From contig PMOF01000232.1 in NCBI GenBank assembly GCA_003162495.1, forward strand, positions 1,906 through 24,485: a stretch of DNA of 22,580 nt. Direction: 5' to 3'. Positions 15,843 to 22,580 of the stretch are shown piece after piece; within the stretch, counting starts at the first letter, position 1, and the number at the start of each line of letters is the position of its first letter. Source of the DNA: Acidobacteriaceae bacterium. GTDB taxonomy: Bacteria > Acidobacteriota > Terriglobia > Terriglobales > Acidobacteriaceae. The position numbers were made by a program, and so were the translations under genes. The notes beneath the pieces were generated by a model. It ran no database searches, was not told the origin of the DNA, and worked only from the letters and a program-made list of their open reading frames with translations.

Positions 15843-16745
15843 ATGCCAGTTGTCGAACTCGCGGGAGTGACCAAGGCCTACGAGAACAAGGTTGCCGTCA
15901 GCAACCTGAGTCTATCCATCGATGCGGGTCAGATGTTCGGCCTGCTGGGACCGAACGGGGCGGGGAAGACCAGCTCCATTCGCATGATGATGGGGATCAC
16001 TGTTCCGGACTCGGGCCGGGTCAGCCTCTTCGGGAAGCCTTTCGAGCGCGTCAGCCTGGAGCGCGTGGGCTACCTGCCCGAGGAACGCGGCCTCTATAAA
16101 AAGATGAAGGTTCAGGAGCAGCTGGTCTTCTTTGGGCAATTGCATGGATTGACCGCGGAAGAGGCGCGCAGGCGAGCCATTGCGTGGGCCGAGCGCATGG
16201 AGATCGCCGATGCATTGGTGAAGAAAACCGACGAGCTATCGAAGGGCATGCAGCAGAAGATCCAGTTGATTGCAACGCTGCTCCACGATCCAGGCCTCAT
16301 CGTCATGGACGAGCCATTCAGCGGGCTCGATCCGGTGAATGCGGTGCTGGTGGAGCGCATTTTGCTGGAGCTCAAAGATCAAGGCAAGGCAATCCTGTTT
16401 TCAACTCATCGCATGGACCAGGTGGAGAAGCTGTGCGACTCGATCTGCCTGATCAACAACGGCGAGGCCGTGCTGGCCGGCAACTTGCGCGAGATCAAGA
16501 GCCGCTACGAGCGTAACCGCGTGATTGTCGAGTTTGAGGGAAGCTCCGCGTTTTTGAACAGCGGTGAGATTGCAGAGGCAAAGAACTTCTCCGGCCACGC
16601 GGAGATCAAGCTTAAGCCGCACGGCAACGCGCAAAAGCTGCTGCGCGAGGCCGCGGCCGAGGCGACGATTTACCGGTTCGAGCTCGTCGAGCCGTCGCTT
16701 GAAGAGATATTTATCAAGACCGTAGGAGGCAAGCGAGATGCGTAA
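15843..16745 (+). CDS. ABC transporter ATPase, NatA-like
   Basis: ATPase of an ABC-2 type exporter, 300 residues. Walker A is GPNGAGKT (36-43), the signature is LSKGMQQ (132-138), Walker B with D-loop is MDEPFSGLDP (155-164) and the switch histidine is H189 (FSTHR). The Q-loop position reads YLPEERGLY (78-86), a form usual in this subfamily. The C-terminal 75 residues form the DUF4162-type extension (RVIVEFEG...). The frame is open about 40 codons upstream, but the ATG at 15843 has GGGAG about 6 nt upstream and the homology starts directly after it. It overlaps the permease gene by 8 bp, so the two form one transporter. The founding NatAB of Bacillus exports sodium; relatives export other compounds, so the substrate stays open. 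Confidence 0.92.
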   Translation: MPVVELAGVTKAYENKVAVSNLSLSIDAGQMFGLLGPNGAGKTSSIRMMMGITVPDSGRVSLFGKPFERVSLERVGYLPEERGLYKKMKVQEQLVFFGQLHGLTAEEARRRAIAWAERMEIADALVKKTDELSKGMQQKIQLIATLLHDPGLIVMDEPFSGLDPVNAVLVERILLELKDQGKAILFSTHRMDQVEKLCDSICLINNGEAVLAGNLREIKSRYERNRVIVEFEGSSAFLNSGEIAEAKNFSGHAEIKLKPHGNAQKLLREAAAEATIYRFELVEPSLEEIFIKTVGGKRDA

Positions 16746-17985
16746 CATGCTGCTGATTGCCAGACGTGAGTATCTGGAGCAGATCAGAGGCCGCGCCTTC
16801 AAAATCTCCACGATCGCCATGCCGCTCCTGATTGCCGCGTTGCTTGGCTACAGCCACTACATGGAACGAAAAGCCAATACCGGTAAGCACATCGCGATCG
16901 TCGCCCAGGATGCGGCCCTTGCCAACGAAGTCCGTCAGCAGATGCTAGACGACAAAGACGCCCAGTACAAGGTGGATGTGACGGCGCCGGCAACCGCCGA
17001 GGAGCGCGCCAGGCTGCAGGAACAGGTGCGCGCTAAGGCAATTGACGGAGTGCTGGCCATCGATTCATCCAATCCAGACAAGATTTCTGCTACCTTCACA
17101 TCGCTCTCTGTCGCCGATGTCTCCGAGAACGGCGGCCTGCAAAACGCTTTGAATCGCGGCGTCATCAACGAGCGCATGATTGGCAACGGCATGACACAGG
17201 CCAATGCCGACTCCATGCTGGCCAAGGTTTCCGTCGATGCTTTGCAACTAGACAAGGACGGAAAGATCGGCAAGAGCAAAGGGGGCGCCACCGTGATCAA
17301 AGCGACCCTGATGCTGCTCCTGCTCTCCATCCCCATCATGCTCTATGGGCTTGACATGGCGAGGGCGATTGTCGAAGAGAAGACATCGCGCATCTTTGAG
17401 GTGATGCTGTCCGTGGCCAAGCCCGGCGATCTGCTGACCGGCAAGCTACTCGGCGTGGGTGGCGTCGGCATGACGCAGATCGCCATCTGGGTGATTGGCT
17501 GCACCCTATTCATGGGCTCCGCGCTTGCCGCCTCGCTACTCACCGGCGACATCGCCATTCGTTTCTCCTGGGCCGAGGGCGTCTTTTTTCCCATCTACTT
17601 TGTGTTGGGATTCGCTCTCTTCAGCGCCATCTTTTCAGGCCTGGCTGCAACATGCGAAACCTCACAGGATTTGCAAAAATTCATGTGGGTGGCGATTGTT
17701 CCGCTCTACACCAGCATGGGCCTGCTCCCGGTGATGATCAAAGACCCAAACTCCGCCTGGAGCATTGCCGCAACGCTCTGCCCCCTGACCTCGCCTTATG
17801 TTGCCATCTCACGCATGGGCATGACCACAGTGCCTTTCTGGCAGACTGCCCTCTCCGTAGTCCTGCTGGTACTCGCCATCTGGGGCACGCTCTGGCTCTC
17901 GTCGCGCCTCTATCGCGTCGGCATCCTCATGTACGGCAAACGCGCGACGCTGCCTGAACTGCTGCGCTGGCTGCGGTACAGCTAA
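16738..17985 (+). CDS. ABC-2 type permease, NatB-like
   Basis: Inner-membrane permease of 415 residues, partner of the ATPase just upstream. One membrane segment lies near the N-terminus (about 22-38), followed by a large extracytoplasmic domain (about 45-190). Five or more segments follow between about 195 and 400 (by eye, not computed). The motif EEKTSRIFEVMLSV (about 217-230) is characteristic of NatB-type ABC-2 permeases. The ATG lies inside the end of natA and has GGAGG 7 nt upstream inside the natA coding sequence, so translation is efficiently coupled. The next gene starts 10 bp after the stop. Confidence 0.9.
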   Translation: MRNMLLIARREYLEQIRGRAFKISTIAMPLLIAALLGYSHYMERKANTGKHIAIVAQDAALANEVRQQMLDDKDAQYKVDVTAPATAEERARLQEQVRAKAIDGVLAIDSSNPDKISATFTSLSVADVSENGGLQNALNRGVINERMIGNGMTQANADSMLAKVSVDALQLDKDGKIGKSKGGATVIKATLMLLLLSIPIMLYGLDMARAIVEEKTSRIFEVMLSVAKPGDLLTGKLLGVGGVGMTQIAIWVIGCTLFMGSALAASLLTGDIAIRFSWAEGVFFPIYFVLGFALFSAIFSGLAATCETSQDLQKFMWVAIVPLYTSMGLLPVMIKDPNSAWSIAATLCPLTSPYVAISRMGMTTVPFWQTALSVVLLVLAIWGTLWLSSRLYRVGILMYGKRATLPELLRWLRYS

Positions 17986-17995
17986 AATTGAAAGA

Positions 17996-18706
17996 GTGAC
18001 CAACGAAGCCAGCCGCAGATTCACGCTGAGCCAGCGCATTGTGCTGGCCGTCCTGCCGCGCCTGGTGTGGGCACTGTTGTGGCTTGTGAGCCGCACTTGG
18101 CGATTTGAAGTGATTGCGGAAGAGGGCGTGGTCCCGGTGCTGGCGGGTCAAAAGGCTGGGGCGGAGATTTATTGTTTCTGGCACCAGTGCGTGTTGGCGT
18201 GCACCGCATATTTTCGCAACTCGGGCGCGGTGATCCTTGTGAGCCGCAGCTTTGACGGCGAGTTGATTGCGCGAGTCCTCAGGCTTTTTGGCTTCGATGC
18301 CGCGCGCGGCTCAAGCTCCCGAGGATCGCACGGAGGAGTGCTGGGGCTCAAGAGAGCGATCGAGAGCGGCAGGACGGCCATCTTTACGGCAGATGGTCCG
18401 CGCGGTCCGATTTATGAAACGAAGATGGGGCCGATCAAGCTGGCGCAGATGACTGGCGCGCCGATTGGCGCCTTTCACCTGGAACCCGAGCGCGCCTGGA
18501 CTATGGGCTCGTGGGACCGCTTTCTAGTGCCTAAGCCGTTCACGCGGATCGTGGTGAGCTGGGTCCGCTGGACACGCGTGCCCGCCGATCTTGCCGCGGA
18601 GCAGTTTGAGCCCAAGCGCGAAGAACTGAATGCGGCCATTGAACGCGCGCGCACGCGTGCGCTGAATCATCTGCATAAGGTCGGCTTCACCGGGGCCGGC
18701 GAATGA
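17996..18706 (+). CDS. DUF374 lysophospholipid acyltransferase-like protein
   Basis: Membrane-associated acyltransferase-like protein of 236 residues, related to lipid A and glycerophospholipid acyltransferases. A hydrophobic helix (about 15-32) probably anchors it to the inner membrane. Motifs are FWHQCVL (61-67, the histidine of the acyltransferase HX4D-like motif without a matching Asp at the usual place), [14 protein letters not shown] (82-95), RGSSSRGS (104-111), TADGPRGP (131-138), [11 protein letters not shown] (150-160) and [11 protein letters not shown] (172-182). The family may take part in lipid A or phospholipid acylation; the acceptor here is unknown. The start is GTG, with TAAAAT 7 nt upstream. 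It overlaps queA by 4 bp (ATGA) and follows natB by 10 bp. Confidence 0.88.
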   Translation: MTNEASRRFTLSQRIVLAVLPRLVWALLWLVSRTWRFEVIAEEGVVPVLAGQKAGAEIYCFWHQCVLACTAYFRNSGAVILVSRSFDGELIARVLRLFGFDAARGSSSRGSHGGVLGLKRAIESGRTAIFTADGPRGPIYETKMGPIKLAQMTGAPIGAFHLEPERAWTMGSWDRFLVPKPFTRIVVSWVRWTRVPADLAAEQFEPKREELNAAIERARTRALNHLHKVGFTGAGE

Positions 18707-19809
18707 CCGGGGCACCGCAAGAAGACGAATCCGTGACTGGGCTTTGCGTTGGCGATTTTGATTTCGCGTTGCCCGCGGAGCTGATCGCGCAACAGCCTGC
18801 GGCAGAACGCGGCATGAGCCGGATGCTGATGATGAATCGTGCGACCGGCGGGTTGCGCGATGCGCGATTTGCGGATTTTCCTTCTGTGCTGATGGCCGGG
18901 GATTTGCTGGTGCTCAACGACAGCCGGGTGATTCCGGCGCGGCTTTTTGCCCGCCGTACAAAGGTTCGCGACCGGCAGGAGCCTAGCGGGCTGATTGAGG
19001 TTCTGCTTACGGAATCGATCGGTGAGAACTTGTGGCGGGCGCTGGTCAAACCGGGCAAAAAAGTGGGCGTGGGCGAGCGACTGGCTTTTCTTTCGCCTTC
19101 GGGCGCCATTGAACTCGAGGCTGAGGTGCTTGAGCGGGGCGAGTTCGGCGAACGGCTTTTGCGATTTGTGCCTGTCAAGGATTTTTTTGCGAGCCTCGAC
19201 CGCATCGGCCACATCCCGTTGCCGCCTTATATTCGACGTGAGGATGCGGATACGGATCGCGAGCGCTATCAAACCGTTTTTTCGCGGGAGCGCGGCTCGG
19301 TGGCCGCTCCTACGGCGGGCCTGCACTTTACGCCGCACATGCTGGACGCGCTGCGAACCAAGGGAATCGAGACGGCGCACGTTACGCTTCACGTAGGGCT
19401 CGGCACCTTTGCGCCGCTGCGTGTGGAACGACTCGATGAGGTTCGACTGCATCAGGAGCGCTACACGCTGTCCCCGGTTGCCGCGGAGGCCATCAATCGC
19501 GCCGGGAAAGAGGGCAGGCGTGTTGTAGCTGTGGGGACCACGGTGATGCGGACGCTCGAACACTGTGCGCTGCAGGCGGCAGGGGGCGGTCTGATGGCTC
19601 ATTCGGGCGCGACGGACATCTTTATCTCGCCGGGATTTGAGTTTCGACTGGCAGGCGCGTTGCTTACAAATTTTCATCTTCCCAAATCGAGCCTGTTGAT
19701 GCTGGTGAGCGCCTTTGCGGGGCGCAAACGTGTGCTCCTGGCATATGGCCATGCGATAGAAAAGAAGTATCGCTTCTTCAGCTACGGGGATTGCATGTTG
19801 ATCAGTTGA
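18703..19809 (+). CDS. queA: S-adenosylmethionine:tRNA ribosyltransferase-isomerase QueA
   Basis: Makes epoxyqueuosine in the wobble position of tRNAs with GUN anticodons by transferring and rearranging the ribose of S-adenosylmethionine. The protein has 368 residues, usual length. Landmarks are [11 protein letters not shown] (72-82), [47 protein letters not shown] and the C-terminal YRFFSYGD. The chosen ATG overlaps the stop of the acyltransferase gene and gives about 12 residues more than most QueA proteins; a GTG at 18733 would give the standard N-terminus ([11 protein letters not shown]), so the start is uncertain. No other queuosine genes are nearby. polA follows after 22 bp. Confidence 0.96.
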   Translation: MTGAPQEDESVTGLCVGDFDFALPAELIAQQPAAERGMSRMLMMNRATGGLRDARFADFPSVLMAGDLLVLNDSRVIPARLFARRTKVRDRQEPSGLIEVLLTESIGENLWRALVKPGKKVGVGERLAFLSPSGAIELEAEVLERGEFGERLLRFVPVKDFFASLDRIGHIPLPPYIRREDADTDRERYQTVFSRERGSVAAPTAGLHFTPHMLDALRTKGIETAHVTLHVGLGTFAPLRVERLDEVRLHQERYTLSPVAAEAINRAGKEGRRVVAVGTTVMRTLEHCALQAAGGGLMAHSGATDIFISPGFEFRLAGALLTNFHLPKSSLLMLVSAFAGRKRVLLAYGHAIEKKYRFFSYGDCMLIS

Positions 19810-19818
19810 GCCGGCTGA

Positions 19819-19824
19819 TAGACT
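19819..19824 (+). promoter_or_regulatory. Possible -10 box next to the polA start
   Basis: TAGACT lies 7 nt before the polA GTG, in the 22-bp gap after queA. No Shine-Dalgarno sequence is visible there. It could give a leaderless polA transcript from a promoter inside the operon; no well-spaced -35 is seen. Confidence 0.28.
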
Positions 19825-19831
19825 CTCTAAC

Positions 19832-22528
19832 GTGACCGACCAAGCCAAGCCGCCCGTCTTTCTGCTGGACACGATGTCGTTTATTTTTCGCGCATATCAC
19901 GCCATGCAGCGGAGCAGGCCCATGTCGACGCGGGGCGGGCTGCCGACTGCGGCCGCCTACGTGTTTGTGAACATGATCAAGAAATTGCGGCAGGATTTTG
20001 CGCCGCAATATTTTGCGGCAGTGTTTGACATGAGCGGCGCGGTGTTTCGCGATGAGCGGGCGCGGACCATGGGGCCGCTGCGCAAGTGGAACGGCAAGAC
20101 GCAAAGCTTTGACGAGGTGAGCTACGAGGGCTACAAGGCGAAACGAGAGGCGATGCCAGAGGATTTGCGGCGACAAATCCCGTATATCCGGCGTGCGCTC
20201 GAAGCGCTGCACATTCCTATCCTGGAGGCGGTCGGCTTTGAGGCCGATGACGTGATCGGCACATTGGCGCGCGAGGCCGCCGAACAGGAGCATGAAGTCT
20301 TTATCGTCTCCGGAGACAAGGACATGATGCAGCTGGTTACCGAGCGGGTCAAGGTGCTGAATCCGCAAAAAGATAATTTGATTCTCGATCCGGCGGGGGT
20401 GACGCAAGTGCTGGGTGTGCCGCCGGACAAGGTGGTCGACGTGATGGCGCTGCGCGGGGATTCAGTGGACAACATTCCGGGCGCGCCGGGAATTGGAGAC
20501 AAGGGCAGCGTGGATCTGATTCTTGAATTCGGAAGCGTGGAGGCGGTACTCGATCGCGCGGCTGAGGTGAAGCGCAAGAGTTATCGCGAGTCGCTGGAGC
20601 AAAATCGGGACGCAGTTCTCTTATCCAAGGAACTTGTCACTATTGATTGCCATGTGCCGCTGGCGCTTGATTTGGCGGCGATGGAAACACAAGCCCCGGA
20701 TCTCGAAGCCTGCCGCGAGCTCTTTACGGAACTTGAATTCACTTCGATGCTCAAGGAGCTGGCGCCGTCTGTCTCCGCGCCGGCCATTGACCTGATCGAG
20801 CAGCCTACGGACGAGCAGGCGGCGGAATTTTACGAGGCGGCGCGCGCGGCGGGATTTGCTTTTGCGCTGGATGCGGCGGAGCCGGAAGCGCCCGAAGAAA
20901 ACGACGAAGACCCGCAGCAGCCGGTGATGCTCTCGCTGCTCGACGTGGTGGAAACGGCGGAACGAAAGACGCGATCGAGCGTGGGCGTGTGCGCGGAGCC
21001 AGCGACTGCTTTGTGCCTGGCGTTGACGCCTGAATTGCGGGCCCTGCTTGAAGATGCGGCGGTGCCCAAGCGGCTGCACGATTGGAAGCTGGCGCTGCAC
21101 GTGTTGAGCGGGCTGGGCGTTGAGCTGCGAGGGCCGATCGAAGACACAATGCTGCTCTCCTATGCGCTGAATCCGACGCACGCGACGCAATCGCTGGCGG
21201 ATGTGGCGGCGCGGCACGGGCAGGCCGCGCCTTCCTCGCTGGCTGCGGGCGCGGCGGCGATTCGTGCGCTGGTTCCGGCACTTAAAGACGAGGCGGACAG
21301 GGCGGCGGTGACGAGTATTTATCGAGAGATCGATTTGCCGCTGGCACCGGTGTTGTTCCGCATGGAGCAGGCCGGAGTGCGCGTGGACAAGCTTGCGCTC
21401 GAGGCTCTGTCGAAACGATTCAGCGTGGAATTGGAGAGGGTGGGGGAGCGCATCTTCGAGCTTGCCGGGCAGCGGTTCAACATCAATTCGCCCAAGCAAC
21501 TTGGGGTGGTGCTGTTTACGCATCTCGGGCTGCCGGCACCGGCAAGCCGGGGGAAGAGCAAAGCTGTTTCGACGGCGCAGGATGTGCTGGAGACGCTGGC
21601 GGAGAAACACGATGTGCCGCGACTGGTGCTCGAATACCGGCATCTTTCTAAACTCAAATCGAATTACATTGACGCGTTGCCGCTGCTGGCCGACCGGGAA
21701 TCGCGCGTGCATACGACGTTTCAAGCGGCGGCGACGTCAACGGGGCGCCTGTCGTCCGCGAATCCGAATCTGCAGAATATTCCGATTCGTACGGAGCTGG
21801 GCAGGGAGATTCGCGCGGCTTTTACAGCAGCGCCGGGAACGCAATTGCTGTCGGCGGATTACTCGCAGATCGAGCTCCGGCTGCTGGCGCATTTCAGCGG
21901 CGATCCACTGCTGGTGCGCGCGTACGCGGAGGATCTGGACATTCATACGCTGACCGCAAGCGAAGTGTTCGGGGTGCCGGCGGAGACCATGGACAAAGAA
22001 ACGCGGGGACGCGCGAAAGCGGTGAATTTCGGCATTGTCTACGGCATTTCCGCGTTTGGGCTGGCGCAGCAACTGGGGATTCCGCAAGCCGAGGCAAAGG
22101 CCTATATCGAGCGGTATTTTGCGCGCTACGAAGGGGTCAAGACGTTTATCGAAAAGACATTGGAGCAGACGCGGCGGGAGGGCAGCGTGCGGACGCTTTT
22201 CGGGCGCATGCGGCCCATTCCCGACATCGAGAGCCGCAATCCGAATCAACGCGGATTTGCCGAGCGCACCGCTGTCAACACGCCGCTCCAGGGGACGGCG
22301 GCGGATCTGATCAAGCTGGCGATGATTGCTATTGACGGCCAACTGCGGGAACGGAAACTGAAAACGCGCATGGTTCTGCAGGTGCATGACGAACTACTGT
22401 TCGAGGTTCCTGTGGAGGAGACGGCCGAGGTGACGGAGCTGGTGAAGAGGGAGATGGAAGGGGTTGTGAAGCTCAACGTACCTCTGGTAGCGGACCTGGC
22501 GTTTGGGGCGAATTGGAGAGAACTTTAA
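19832..22528 (+). CDS. polA: DNA polymerase I, proofreading motifs absent
   Basis: Repair polymerase that removes RNA primers and fills gaps, 898 residues. The 5'-nuclease domain covers about 1-310, with its acidic residues present (D13, FEADD at 136-140, SGDKD at 160-164, GDSVDNIPGAPGIGDK at 209-224). It carries an extra segment of about 24 residues at 74-97. The middle domain (about 320-505) has the 3'-5' exonuclease fold remnant but not its metal ligands: DAAE replaces the DTE motif at 347-350, and KLAL replaces the KYDR-type motif near 419-422. The polymerase domain has motif A DYSQIELR (from D676), motif B RGRAKAVNFGIVYG, and motif C HDE (852-854). The start is GTG, since the homology begins at residue 8. 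It closes the five-gene run. Confidence 0.96.
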   Translation: MTDQAKPPVFLLDTMSFIFRAYHAMQRSRPMSTRGGLPTAAAYVFVNMIKKLRQDFAPQYFAAVFDMSGAVFRDERARTMGPLRKWNGKTQSFDEVSYEGYKAKREAMPEDLRRQIPYIRRALEALHIPILEAVGFEADDVIGTLAREAAEQEHEVFIVSGDKDMMQLVTERVKVLNPQKDNLILDPAGVTQVLGVPPDKVVDVMALRGDSVDNIPGAPGIGDKGSVDLILEFGSVEAVLDRAAEVKRKSYRESLEQNRDAVLLSKELVTIDCHVPLALDLAAMETQAPDLEACRELFTELEFTSMLKELAPSVSAPAIDLIEQPTDEQAAEFYEAARAAGFAFALDAAEPEAPEENDEDPQQPVMLSLLDVVETAERKTRSSVGVCAEPATALCLALTPELRALLEDAAVPKRLHDWKLALHVLSGLGVELRGPIEDTMLLSYALNPTHATQSLADVAARHGQAAPSSLAAGAAAIRALVPALKDEADRAAVTSIYREIDLPLAPVLFRMEQAGVRVDKLALEALSKRFSVELERVGERIFELAGQRFNINSPKQLGVVLFTHLGLPAPASRGKSKAVSTAQDVLETLAEKHDVPRLVLEYRHLSKLKSNYIDALPLLADRESRVHTTFQAAATSTGRLSSANPNLQNIPIRTELGREIRAAFTAAPGTQLLSADYSQIELRLLAHFSGDPLLVRAYAEDLDIHTLTASEVFGVPAETMDKETRGRAKAVNFGIVYGISAFGLAQQLGIPQAEAKAYIERYFARYEGVKTFIEKTLEQTRREGSVRTLFGRMRPIPDIESRNPNQRGFAERTAVNTPLQGTAADLIKLAMIAIDGQLRERKLKTRMVLQVHDELLFEVPVEETAEVTELVKREMEGVVKLNVPLVADLAFGANWREL

Positions 22529-22533
22529 GTTCA

Positions 22534-22580
22534 GGGACTAGGGACTGGGGACTAGGGGACTGGGAATCAGGAAACAGGGG
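22534..22580. repeat. Short GGGACT(A/G) tandem repeat, cut by the window end
   Basis: After the polA stop the plus strand shows GGGACTA, GGGACTG, GGGACTA and GGGGACTG in a row (22534-22562), then more degenerate G-rich text. It is a 7-8 bp tandem repeat with several GGG runs and could form a G-quadruplex. It continues beyond the window. Confidence 0.6.

Noticed and set aside
18667..19872. A 401-codon open frame antisense to queA
   Set aside because: The composition is Arg, His and Gln rich without recognisable domains, whereas queA is complete on the plus strand.
20621..21724. A 367-codon open frame antisense to polA
   Set aside because: Arg-rich shadow frame; polA motifs are intact on the other strand.

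Overview
The window is about 60% GC, densely coded and chromosomal in character. It carries 15 confidently assigned protein genes plus one conserved-looking unknown, with no rRNA, tRNA, CRISPR array or insertion sequence that I can recognise. The style suggests an Acidobacteriota chromosome, probably class Terriglobia. The clues are a Wzi-family outer-membrane protein, an MCE protein with long repeats, a DUF374 acyltransferase, GGGCT-AA/GA-AGCCC palindromic intergenic repeats, and a GGGACT(A/G) tandem repeat. This placement is inference from recollected genome style and is not proven here.

Layout. (1) 1-1961, plus strand: a XerD-like and a XerC-like tyrosine recombinase overlapping by 4 bp. 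(2) 1987-7617, minus strand: argJ, an MdtD-like DHA2 drug/proton antiporter and a degenerate E1-alpha-like protein lie in one direction with 61-76 bp gaps and may be co-transcribed. A Wzi-like outer-membrane protein follows with its own possible start signal. (3) 7669-9495, plus strand: a stand-alone ModF/YlmA-like ABC ATPase and a YkuE-like metallophosphoesterase, ending in a palindromic repeat. (4) 9599-11119, minus strand: acpS followed by a MlaD/MCE protein whose C-terminal half has an exact 34-residue repeat. (5) 11311-11715, plus strand: a small cysteine-rich protein of unknown function. (6) 11740-15449, minus strand: recG and an AAA ATPase with an N-terminal winged-helix-like region. 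(7) A 393 bp divergent intergenic region holds a helically phased 11-bp repeat array and a palindrome over a possible extended -10. (8) 15843-22528, plus strand: a tight five-gene run, natA-like, natB-like, DUF374 acyltransferase, queA and polA.

Functionally the window mixes DNA maintenance (Xer pair, recG, polA), cell envelope (Wzi, MlaD/MCE, DUF374, metallophosphoesterase, NatAB exporter), core metabolism (argJ, acpS), tRNA modification (queA) and drug efflux. I found no mobile element, phage or defence island. The least explained signals are the five 11-bp repeats upstream of the AAA ATPase gene, the E1-alpha homologue that has lost its thiamine-diphosphate motif, the 34-residue MCE repeats, and a recurring TANNNT box 6-7 nt before start codons that suggests leaderless transcripts.
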